A stretch of DNA of 64,000 nt, taken from assembly GCF_012910785.2 (NCBI RefSeq), contig NZ_WTVH02000010.1:496001-560000 (forward strand). Direction: 5' to 3'. This document shows, in pieces, positions 52,637 to 60,038 of this stretch. The position numbers were made by a program, and so were the translations under genes. The stretch's first letter is position 1; each line of letters opens with the position of its first letter. The notes below the pieces were generated by a model. The model was not told where the DNA came from, searched no databases, and saw nothing but the letters and a program-made list of their open reading frames with translations. The DNA comes from Aromatoleum buckelii (lineage in GTDB: Bacteria > Pseudomonadota > Gammaproteobacteria > Burkholderiales > Rhodocyclaceae).

Positions 52637-53410
52637 ATGAAAATCGTGCATAAAACTTTAGCGGCCGCATTGAGTCTCGCCTTCGCAGGCGCAGTGCATG
52701 CCCAACCGACCTTGCAACTGGATATCCTCGGCGGCGTATACGATCCCGATACCCAAACGGTCATCGCCCAAGACGACACGTTCACGCTGTATGCGTATCT
52801 GATTCCCGACGCGTCCAGCACGCTGACCGACACCTACGGGTTGTCGATGGCGGTTGTTCCCCCGACGGGGCCCGCGGACTCGGATCTGGGATCGTTCACG
52901 TTCAACAGCGGCACGATCGCCGTGACTGCGGACATGACCTATGGCGTGCCGCCGATCGAAACCGTCGCGACACAACTCTCCGATCCCGGTGATCTCGCCG
53001 ACCACAGCATCTTCGACACTTTCTTCTCCGAATACACCTTCGATTTTGTCGGGGCGTCCGAGTCCGGCGAATACAACACGCAGGACGATACCGGCCAAGG
53101 CCCGATCACAGGTACGGGCATGTTCTATCAGGCTTTTACCATCGACGTCGGGGATCTCGACGAAAGCGTTTCGATCCACTTCGACCTCTACAACCTCGAA
53201 GTGATTGCAAGCTGCGGCAACAACCCGAATTGCGTCGTCGGCGACGTCGACCAGTCCCTGTTCGCGCCGTTCTCCCATGACGCCCAGAGTGGCCCCGGCG
53301 GTGGGGGCGAGGGCGGCGAAGAGGAAGTTCCCGAGCCCGGTACGACCCTCCTCCTGGGAGCCGGCCTGCTGGGATTGTGGGCAATGCGCCGCAGGAAAAC
53401 CGGGGCGTGA
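52637..53410 (+). CDS. PEP-CTERM sorting-domain protein
   Basis: 257 residues: Sec signal peptide (1 to about 22, cut near AVHA), an all-beta acidic extracellular body (LQLDILGGVYDPDTQTVI, then DDTFTLYAYL), a Gly/Glu linker, and a C-terminal PEP-CTERM signal: VPEPGTTLLLGAGLLGLWA then RRRK. Such proteins are cut and sorted by exosortase, usually with exopolysaccharide production. No exosortase gene is in the window. I chose ATG 52637 with GAGGG upstream. It is divergent from the type II-like operon. Confidence 0.9.
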   Translation: MKIVHKTLAAALSLAFAGAVHAQPTLQLDILGGVYDPDTQTVIAQDDTFTLYAYLIPDASSTLTDTYGLSMAVVPPTGPADSDLGSFTFNSGTIAVTADMTYGVPPIETVATQLSDPGDLADHSIFDTFFSEYTFDFVGASESGEYNTQDDTGQGPITGTGMFYQAFTIDVGDLDESVSIHFDLYNLEVIASCGNNPNCVVGDVDQSLFAPFSHDAQSGPGGGGEGGEEEVPEPGTTLLLGAGLLGLWAMRRRKTGA

Positions 53411-53438
53411 TTGCGGCTCTCTTTGCGGCCTGATTCGG

Positions 53439-53474
53439 GCGAAGCGCGCAGGCAGTCCTGCGCGCTTCGCTTTT
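53439..53474 (+). terminator. Intrinsic terminator after the PEP-CTERM gene
   Basis: Perfect 14-base-pair stem (53439-53452 with 53457-53470), CAGT loop, followed by TTTT. Confidence 0.92.
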
Positions 53475-53507
53475 GCATGGAATGGCCGCCCGGTTGCCAT
53501 CACAGCG

Positions 53508-55304
53508 TCAGCGGGACACGGACACGGTCTTGCGGTCCGTGTTTCCGGCAGCATCTAACGCGTCCACCACCACTGCATGCGGGCCGGCGGCAATCTTCCT
53601 CGTATTCCAGCGATAACTCAGGCTGTTCCCGGTGACGGTGCTGACGAGCGCGCCGTCGATATACAGGCGCATCGACGACACTCCGACATTATCGGAAGCA
53701 TGGGCCTGTACCGTGATGTTGCCGCTAACCTTGCTGCCGTCGCCGGGGTTGCTGATCGTCGCCGCCGGAGCCACTGTGTCAGCAGTGTCCGAGGTGGCAG
53801 TGTTGGCCACCGTCACGTTGATGGCGCGCGACGCGTAATTGCCCGCCGCATCGTAGGCGCGCGCGGTAAGCGTGACGCCCCCGTCGGCGACCGTGGTGCT
53901 GTCCCAGCTGAAACCGTAAGGCGCGCTCGCGGTGCTGGCGAACTTGGCGCCATTCGCAAGCAGCTCGACGTGGCTAACGGCGACGTTGTCACTCGCCGCC
54001 ACGTCGACGGTCACCAGATCTTGGACCGTTGCGCCGCCGGAGGGCGAAACGATGTTCACGGTCGGCGCTGCCGTATCCTTCGCCACGGCCGCAACAGCCG
54101 CCTGCACCGCAGCCGCGGCATTTATCCGGCCATGTCCGTAGTATTTATCGAAACCTGCGGTTCCCAAATCGACAGCGGTCTTGAAAAGATGTCCGGCGAT
54201 ATCGTCCGGCGAGAGCGAGGGGTTGGCCGCCATCATCAGCGCGACGACGCCGGCGGCAGCCGGACTCGCGAACGACGTCCCGCTTACGGACCCATACCCG
54301 CCGCCGTTCACCGTCGTATAGATGCTGGCTCCCGGGGCGGCGACGTCCACGTAGCCGCCGTAACTCGACCAACTCGCCTTGACATCCCTGCTCGTGGTGC
54401 CGGATACCGCAATCAGCGTGTCGCTCGGGGCAACGGCTTCCTCGGCACCGGAGTTTCCGGCGGAGGTGACCAATAAGCCACCTTTGCTCTTCAGGTATTG
54501 CCCGGCGTTCTGCACCGTCAACGACCCCCGAGCACCGCTGTAGCTGACGTTCGCCACTCGCGCGCCGTTGTCGGCCGCCCACGTCACGCCTTTTGCCATC
54601 GTGCTGTACGACGCGGTGCCGCTCGGGCTGCCGACCCGTCCGGGAAGAATCATCGCGCCACCCGCTACCGACGCGACTCCGAGGCTGTTGTTGCTCGCCG
54701 CCGCAGCGGTTCCGGCCACTTTCGTCCCGTGACCGCTGACATCGGCGGTGTTCGAGTTGCCATCATAGAAATTCCAGCCGGGCAGAAGCTTGCGGGCGAG
54801 ATCGGGGTGACTGCCATCGACGCCCGAATCGAGGATGGCAATGGTGACTCGCTCCCCGGTGCTGGTGCTCCAGGCAGTCGGTGCGCCGATCTTCGGAAGG
54901 TGCCAGGCCTTCGAGTAGTAGGGATCGTTGGTACTGTCGTGCGGCACGATCATGTCCGGCTCGGCGAACTTCAAATGCTTGTTCTTGCTCAGCAGCGCGG
55001 CCACTGCTTTCTCGGACGCATTGGGCGGCAGCTGCACGATATGAACGTCGATCGCCTCGATGCGCTCGACGGATTTGCCGCCGTGAGCTTTGAGGATCTT
55101 CTCGAGGGCGGCTTCCGGCAAACCGGGGCGGGGCTGGACCAGGATTCGTCCGGGCACCCAGGCGGGAGTGTCGCTCGCCCCGTATGCCGCCATCGAGCCT
55201 CCCGAACCGGCAAGGGCCAGCGCGAGCACGAGGGAAACATTGCGGCGCTGCGGTGAAACCCGCCGGGACCGGTCGGGGCGGACGTTCCTGGGCGTATCGT
55301 TCAT
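53508..55304 (-). CDS. Secreted subtilisin-like (S8) protease with two Ig-like domains
   Basis: 598 residues: Sec signal peptide (h-region VSLVLALALAGSGGSMAAYGA, shown here as adjoining pieces VSLVLALALAG and GSMAAYGA), an inhibitor-I9-like prodomain, and the S8 catalytic domain with Asp in ILDSGVDGSHPD, His in VSGHGTKVAG and Ser in SGTSFASPAAAG. Two bacterial Ig-like repeats follow (DTAAPTVNIVSPSGGATV and DTVAPAATISNPGDGSKV, each closing with YDAAGN/LDAAGN). There is no PEP-CTERM or membrane anchor. I chose ATG 55304 with AGAGGAA upstream. A c-di-GMP riboswitch lies in its leader. Confidence 0.93.
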   Translation of the reverse strand: MNDTPRNVRPDRSRRVSPQRRNVSLVLALALAGSGGSMAAYGASDTPAWVPGRILVQPRPGLPEAALEKILKAHGGKSVERIEAIDVHIVQLPPNASEKAVAALLSKNKHLKFAEPDMIVPHDSTNDPYYSKAWHLPKIGAPTAWSTSTGERVTIAILDSGVDGSHPDLARKLLPGWNFYDGNSNTADVSGHGTKVAGTAAAASNNSLGVASVAGGAMILPGRVGSPSGTASYSTMAKGVTWAADNGARVANVSYSGARGSLTVQNAGQYLKSKGGLLVTSAGNSGAEEAVAPSDTLIAVSGTTSRDVKASWSSYGGYVDVAAPGASIYTTVNGGGYGSVSGTSFASPAAAGVVALMMAANPSLSPDDIAGHLFKTAVDLGTAGFDKYYGHGRINAAAAVQAAVAAVAKDTAAPTVNIVSPSGGATVQDLVTVDVAASDNVAVSHVELLANGAKFASTASAPYGFSWDSTTVADGGVTLTARAYDAAGNYASRAINVTVANTATSDTADTVAPAATISNPGDGSKVSGNITVQAHASDNVGVSSMRLYIDGALVSTVTGNSLSYRWNTRKIAAGPHAVVVDALDAAGNTDRKTVSVSR

Positions 55305-55311
55305 CTTCGAT

Positions 55312-55356
55312 TCCTCTCGCGTTTCTCTGGGTCGATCCCTGGAACACGCGAGGAAA
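55312..55356 (-). promoter_or_regulatory. Possible Shine-Dalgarno-sequestering hairpin (expression platform)
   Basis: On the minus strand TTTCCTCGCGT (55356-55346) can pair with ACGCGAGAGGAA, which contains the protease Shine-Dalgarno (55312-55319), leaving a 2-base bulge. A second perfect 8-base complement of the Shine-Dalgarno, TCCTCTCG (55392-55385), lies just after the aptamer. Competing pairings of this kind would let the aptamer control translation; which one forms with ligand is not decidable by eye. Confidence 0.5.
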
Positions 55357-55409
55357 TGCGGACAGCAGATGAACAGCACCCGTCCGAGAGGAGCGCGACT
55401 CCATCGCCT

Positions 55410-55481
55410 GGCAATCCCGCTGTCATGGGGCGACCCCTGTAGACCGGTGATTTTGCGTCCCCGCCTTTCGACGGGTTTGCC
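55410..55481 (-). promoter_or_regulatory. Cyclic-di-GMP-I (GEMM) riboswitch aptamer
   Basis: Minus-strand leader of the S8 protease. It matches the GEMM-I consensus piece by piece: GGCAAACC; a P2 hairpin CGTC-GAAA-GGCG with the conserved GAAA tetraloop; the near-invariant GGGACGCAAA; ACCGG before a second arm with a GGGG-TCG-CCCC hairpin; then AGCGGG and closing TTGCC pairing with GGCAA. The order and spacing mirror the Vibrio Vc2 aptamer. It ends 105 bases before the protease ATG. Confidence 0.9.
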
Positions 55482-55650
55482 TTTTTCAGAGCTGCCGACA
55501 GCGCACTGCCAGCGCGGGAAATTTACGACACAAGTTGGGCAGAGTTCTTTTGACTTACATTTTGAAACAATATAAGCCGCTCGCGGGTGCGCTGCGGGAC
55601 CGTTTGCCTGCGCCGCGGCACGCCATGTTGTGGTGCAGCATACCGGACGA

Positions 55651-55666
55651 TGCACCGGAATGGTGT
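55651..55666. promoter_or_regulatory. NtrC-like enhancer site upstream of nirB
   Basis: TGCACCGGAATGGTGT closely resembles the E. coli glnA NtrC site (TGCACC-N4-TGGTGC). It lies about 90 bases upstream of the sigma54 -24 element, a usual enhancer distance. Confidence 0.65.
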
Positions 55667-55755
55667 TCTCGGTGCGGCCACGGAACCGCCATTTTCTAAT
55701 GTGACCTGCTCGATAAATACAATCAAAACAGTCTCTTGAAAGAGTCCCGCAAAGC

Positions 55756-55770
55756 TGGCACCGGTCTTGC
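55756..55770 (+). promoter_or_regulatory. Sigma54 promoter of the nitrate assimilation operon
   Basis: TGGCAC-N5-TTGC: GG at 55757-55758 and GC at 55769-55770, a perfect match at the core positions. Transcription would start about 70 bases before the nirB ATG. Together with the NtrC-like site it indicates nitrogen-limitation control. Confidence 0.85.
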
Positions 55771-55852
55771 GATAACTCGGTCGAGGCGTTGTCGCGCTCG
55801 GCGTCATCGCAGCACGCCAGGCAGCTCGACTGGATTCGCAAGGAGATACGGC

Positions 55853-58324
55853 ATGAAGAAAGTGAAACTCGTGATGATCGGCAACGGCATGGCTGGCGTG
55901 CGCACGCTCGAGGAACTGCTCAGGCACGCGCCCGACCTGTACGACATCACCGTGTTCGGCGCCGAGCCGCACGGCAACTACAACCGCATTCTGCTGTCGC
56001 CGGTGCTTGCCGGCGAGATGACGCTGCCGGAGATCATGCTCAACGATCTCGACTGGTACCGCGACAACGGCATCACACTGCATGCCGGCAAGATGGTCAC
56101 GAAGATCGACCGGGTGCGTCGGCGCGTGATTGCCAACGACGGCACCGAGGCGGAATACGACCGCCTGCTCATCGCCACCGGGTCGACCCCGTTCATCCCG
56201 CCGATTCCGGGCAAGGAGCTGCCGGGCGTGCTCGCGTACCGCGACATCGCCGACACCGAGGCGATGATCGCCGCGGCGGCGCGCTTCCGCCACGCGGTCG
56301 TCATCGGCGCCGGGCTGCTCGGCCTCGAAGCCGCGAACGGGCTGATGTTGCGCGGCATGGACGTGACCGTCGTGCATCTGGCGGGCTGGATCATGGAGCG
56401 CCAGCTCGACCGCGCCGCCGCCGACATGCTGCAGGCTTCGCTCGAAGCCAAAGGCATGAAGTTCCTGCTGTCGAAGACGACCGACGCACTCGTCGAGGGT
56501 GACGGTGGCAACGGCAACGGCGGCCGCGTCGCCGCGATCCGCTTCAAGGACGGCGGCGAGATACCGGCAGACCTCGTCGTCGTCGCCGCCGGCATCCGCC
56601 CGAACTGCGCGCTCGCCGAGTCCGCGGGTCTCTTCTGCGGGGACGGGCGCGTGCGCGGCATCGTCGTCTCCGACACGATGCAGACGATCACCGACCCGCG
56701 CATCTACGCGGTCGGTGAATGCGTCGCGCATCGCGGCGTCGCCTACGGCCTCGTCGCGCCGCTGTTCGAGCAGGGCAAGGTATGCGCGAACCACCTCGCA
56801 AACTTCGGCATCGGTCGTTACGAAGGCTCGGTAACTTCGACGAAGCTGAAAGTCACCGGCATCGACGTGTTCTCCGCAGGCGACTTTTCGGGAGGAACGC
56901 ATACCGAAGAGATCGTGCTGCACGACAGGCAGGGCGGCGTCTACAAGCGCATCGTGATCCGCGACAACCGCATCGTCGGCTCGGTCCTGTACGGCGACAC
57001 CGCCGACGGCGCGTGGTACTTCCAGCTGATGAAGGACGGCCAGGACATCGGCGCGATCCGCGACCACCTGATGTTCGGCCAGAACAACTTGGGCGACGCC
57101 GGCCACAAGGGCGAGAACAAGGCGGCGGCGATGCCCGATACTGCCGAAGTGTGCGGCTGCAACGGCGTGTGCAAGGGCACGATCGTCAAGGCAATCAAGG
57201 AGAAAGGCCTCTTCACCGTCGACGACGTCAAGAAGCACACGAAGGCCGCGTCCTCGTGCGGTTCGTGCACCGGGCTTGTCGAGCAGATCCTCGCCTCGAC
57301 GATCGGCGGGGCCTACCAGGCGGTCAGCGTGCACGACAAGGCGGTGTGCGGTTGCACGGAGCTGTCGCACGGCGACGTCAGGAAAGCGATCCGCGACCAC
57401 AAGCTGCTGTCGATCCCGGACGCGATGGACATGATGGCGTGGAAGACGCCGAACGGCTGTGCGACCTGCCGCCCGGCGCTGAACTACTACCTGATCTCGA
57501 CGTGGCCGCACGAGGCGAAGGACGACCCGCAGAGCCGCTTCATCAACGAGCGTGCGCACGCGAACATCCAGAAAGATGGCACGTACTCGGTCGTGCCGCG
57601 GATGCTCGGGGGCCTGACGACGCCGGCCGAACTGCGCCGCATCGCCGACGTTGCCGAGAAGTACAACGTGCCGACCGTCAAAGTCACCGGCGGGCAGCGC
57701 ATCGATCTGTTGGGCATCAGGAAGGAAGATCTGCCACACGTCTGGCAAGACCTCGGCATGCCGACCGGCCACGCGTACGGCAAGAGCATCCGCACGGTGA
57801 AGACCTGCGTCGGCGCCGAGCACTGCCGCTTCGGCACGCAGCGCTCGATGGCGATGGGCGTCGATCTCGAACGCATGCTGTTCGGCATGTGGAGCCCGCA
57901 CAAGGTCAAGCTCGCGGTGTCGGGTTGCCCGAGGAACTGCGCCGAGGCCGGCATCAAGGACATCGGCGTCATCGGCGTCGATTCCGGCTGGGAGCTGTAT
58001 GTCGCCGGCAACGGCGGCATCAAGACCGAAGTCGCGCAGTTCCTGTGCAAGGTCGCGACCCGCGAGGAAGTGCTCGAATATTCGGCGGCGTTCCTGCAGC
58101 TCTACCGCGAGGAAGGTTTCTACCTCGAGCGCACGGTGCATTACGTGCATCGCGTCGGCCTCGAGCACGTCAAGAAACGCGTTGTCGAGGACGCGGCGAA
58201 CCGGAAGGCCCTGTACGAGCGCCTGCTGTACGCGGTGCAGGACTACAAGGATCCGTGGGCCGAGCGTTACGCGGCCGATGCGGCCCCGGCGCTGCGCGCG
58301 CAATTCGAAACCCTGGAAGCGTGA
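55853..58324 (+). CDS. nirB: NirB, assimilatory nitrite reductase large subunit
   Basis: Reduces nitrite to ammonium with NAD(P)H. It has 823 residues: FAD/NAD-binding domains (start VKLVMIGNGMAGVRTLEELL), two BFD-like [2Fe-2S] regions (CGCNGVCKG with SSCGSCTG, and a second CGCTELSHG with GCATC), then the sulfite/nitrite reductase domain. Its siroheme/[4Fe-4S] cysteines are in TCVGAEHCRFGTQ and VSGCPRNCAEAGIKD. I chose ATG 55853 with AAGGAGA upstream. Confidence 0.97.
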   Translation: MKKVKLVMIGNGMAGVRTLEELLRHAPDLYDITVFGAEPHGNYNRILLSPVLAGEMTLPEIMLNDLDWYRDNGITLHAGKMVTKIDRVRRRVIANDGTEAEYDRLLIATGSTPFIPPIPGKELPGVLAYRDIADTEAMIAAAARFRHAVVIGAGLLGLEAANGLMLRGMDVTVVHLAGWIMERQLDRAAADMLQASLEAKGMKFLLSKTTDALVEGDGGNGNGGRVAAIRFKDGGEIPADLVVVAAGIRPNCALAESAGLFCGDGRVRGIVVSDTMQTITDPRIYAVGECVAHRGVAYGLVAPLFEQGKVCANHLANFGIGRYEGSVTSTKLKVTGIDVFSAGDFSGGTHTEEIVLHDRQGGVYKRIVIRDNRIVGSVLYGDTADGAWYFQLMKDGQDIGAIRDHLMFGQNNLGDAGHKGENKAAAMPDTAEVCGCNGVCKGTIVKAIKEKGLFTVDDVKKHTKAASSCGSCTGLVEQILASTIGGAYQAVSVHDKAVCGCTELSHGDVRKAIRDHKLLSIPDAMDMMAWKTPNGCATCRPALNYYLISTWPHEAKDDPQSRFINERAHANIQKDGTYSVVPRMLGGLTTPAELRRIADVAEKYNVPTVKVTGGQRIDLLGIRKEDLPHVWQDLGMPTGHAYGKSIRTVKTCVGAEHCRFGTQRSMAMGVDLERMLFGMWSPHKVKLAVSGCPRNCAEAGIKDIGVIGVDSGWELYVAGNGGIKTEVAQFLCKVATREEVLEYSAAFLQLYREEGFYLERTVHYVHRVGLEHVKKRVVEDAANRKALYERLLYAVQDYKDPWAERYAADAAPALRAQFETLEA

Positions 58325-58332
58325 GAAAGACG

Positions 58333-58686
58333 ATGAATGCCATGACCCTTCGCAAGACCGATACCGACGCGGATGCCGATGCCGGCTGGAAGACGATCTG
58401 CGTGCTCGACGACATTCCGGTGCTCGGTGCGCGCGTCGTCGCGTCCAAGCACGGCGACATCGCGATCTTTCGCACAGCCGACGACGAGGTCTTCGCGATG
58501 CATGACAAATGCCCGCACAAGAACGGTCCCCTGTCGCAGGGCATCGTGCATGGGCGTCAGGTCACGTGCCCGCTGCACGGCTGGAAGATTCAGCTCGACA
58601 GCGGCGAGGCCGCCGCGCCCGACGTCGGCTGCACGAAGCCGTTCGCCGTGAAGCTCGTCGACGGGCTGGTGCTGCTGAAAGCGTAA
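58333..58686 (+). CDS. nirD: NirD, nitrite reductase small subunit (Rieske-like)
   Basis: 117 residues with a Rieske [2Fe-2S] fold. Both ligand pairs, CPHK and CPLHGW, are intact, unlike the E. coli NirD form in which they are lost. Eight bases separate it from nirB. After it, 117 bases without clear signals lead to the transporter gene. Confidence 0.94.
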   Translation: MNAMTLRKTDTDADADAGWKTICVLDDIPVLGARVVASKHGDIAIFRTADDEVFAMHDKCPHKNGPLSQGIVHGRQVTCPLHGWKIQLDSGEAAAPDVGCTKPFAVKLVDGLVLLKA

Positions 58687-58803
58687 GCGCGCCGGGCAGG
58701 GCGGAAAGCGAAGCTTCGACGCAGTCTCCGTTTCGCCGCAGCCAGGAGCGCCGCGCTTTCCACCGAACCCTTTGATCGCACCACCGATTCCGGAGCCAAC
58801 CCG

Positions 58804-60018
58804 ATGGACAAGAAAGCTTTCCTCAAAGCCGGCCACCCGCCCACGCTGCTCGCAGCTTTCCTGTATTTCGACCTCGCGTTCATGGTGTGGGTCATCCTCG
58901 GCCCGCTCGGCGTGCAGATTGCCGCCGACCTCGGCCTCGACCACGCGCAAAAAGGCCTGATGGTCGCGCTCCCGGTGCTCGCGGGCGCGATCCTGCGGCT
59001 CTTCATGGGCGTGCTCGTCGACCACCTGAAGCCGAAGACGGCCGGCGCGATCGGTCAGGTCATCGTCATCGCCGCGCTCTTCGTCGCGTGGCAGTTCGGC
59101 ATCCACAGTTTTGAGCAGACGCTCGTGCTCGGCGTCTTTCTCGGCGTTGCCGGCGCGTCGTTCGCGGTCGCGCTGCCGCTCGCGTCGCGCTGGTATCCGC
59201 CGGAGCATCAGGGCACGGCGCTCGGCATCGCCGGCGCCGGCAATTCCGGCACCGCGATCGCCGCGCTCGTCGCGCCGGGCCTCGCGATCGCGTATGGCTG
59301 GACGAACGTGTTCGGCCTCGCGCTGGTGCCCCTCGTGCTGGTGTTCGTGTTCTACCTCGTCGTCGCGAAGGATGCGCCCGAATGCCCGCCGGCGAAGCGG
59401 GTCGCAGAATATTTCAGGGTGCTGAAGGACAAGGATGCGTGGTGGTTCATGTTCTTCTACGCGGTCACTTTCGGCGGCTTCGTCGGGCTGGCGTCGTCGC
59501 TGACGATCTACTTCAATACGCAGTACGGCCTCGACGCGAAGATGGCCGGCTATTTCACCGCCGCGTGCGTGTTCGCCGGCTCGATGGTGCGTCCGATCGG
59601 CGGCATGGTCGCCGACCGCATCGGCGGCATCAAGAGTCTGTCGGTGATGTACGTGCTCGCGGCGCTGTTTCTCGGCATCGTCAGCGTTGGTTTGCCGGCG
59701 GCGTGGATGGCGCTGGCGGTGTTCGTCGCCGCGATGCTCGCGCTCGGGATGGGCAACGGCGCGGTGTTCCAGCTCGTGCCGCAGCGCTTTCGCAAGGAGA
59801 TCGGCGTGATGACGGGGCTCGTCGGCATGGCCGGCGGCGTGGGCGGTTTCTATCTCGCGTCGTCGCTCGGCTACGCGAAACAGGCAACCGGCAGCTATCA
59901 ATCCGGCTTCCTGATCTTCGCCGCGCTCGCGCTCGCGGCGCTGGTCGGGCTCACTGCGGTCAAGACGCGCTGGCGCACGACGTGGGGTGCGGCGCATCTG
60001 ACATCGGCGAAGATCTGA
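58804..60018 (+). CDS. narK: Nitrate/nitrite MFS transporter (NNP family)
   Basis: 404 residues, about twelve membrane helices. It has the NNP signature GIAGAGNSGTAIAALVAPGLA (read GAGNSGTAIAAL) in helix 5 and the second Gly-rich motif MTGLVGMAGGVGGF in helix 11. In this operon it most likely imports nitrate for assimilation; the NasA name is also used for such proteins. Confidence 0.92.
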   Translation: MDKKAFLKAGHPPTLLAAFLYFDLAFMVWVILGPLGVQIAADLGLDHAQKGLMVALPVLAGAILRLFMGVLVDHLKPKTAGAIGQVIVIAALFVAWQFGIHSFEQTLVLGVFLGVAGASFAVALPLASRWYPPEHQGTALGIAGAGNSGTAIAALVAPGLAIAYGWTNVFGLALVPLVLVFVFYLVVAKDAPECPPAKRVAEYFRVLKDKDAWWFMFFYAVTFGGFVGLASSLTIYFNTQYGLDAKMAGYFTAACVFAGSMVRPIGGMVADRIGGIKSLSVMYVLAALFLGIVSVGLPAAWMALAVFVAAMLALGMGNGAVFQLVPQRFRKEIGVMTGLVGMAGGVGGFYLASSLGYAKQATGSYQSGFLIFAALALAALVGLTAVKTRWRTTWGAAHLTSAKI

Positions 60019-60038
60019 CGCGTTCGGGGAGAAGCGGC

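Larger units (their letters stand above)
55305..55852. other. Divergent intergenic region (protease / nirB)
   Basis: 548 bases with no gene. From the left it holds the protease leader with a possible Shine-Dalgarno-sequestering hairpin, the c-di-GMP-I aptamer (55410-55481), an AT-rich stretch (55525-55580) where the protease promoter probably lies, though I find no consensus boxes, the NtrC-like site (55651-55666), and the sigma54 promoter (55756-55770) of nirB. A plus-strand TTGACT/TATAAG pair (55550-55576) has only a 15-base spacer. Confidence 0.7.

Noticed and set aside
55550-55576. Sigma70 promoter TTGACT/TATAAG directed toward nirB
   Set aside because: The spacer is only 15 bases and the sigma54 promoter downstream is far stronger.
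55621-55641. Second NtrC site just upstream of the one reported
   Set aside because: Only a GGTGCA half-site; the other half is offset by two or more bases.
55523-58303. 926-residue open frame on the minus strand opposite nirB
   Set aside because: Antisense shadow of a high-GC gene: Arg/Ala/His/Asp-rich composition, no recognisable domain, and nirB is certain.
58267-59997. 576-residue minus-strand open frame opposite nirD and the transporter
   Set aside because: Low-complexity Arg/Glu/His-rich shadow of a membrane-protein gene.
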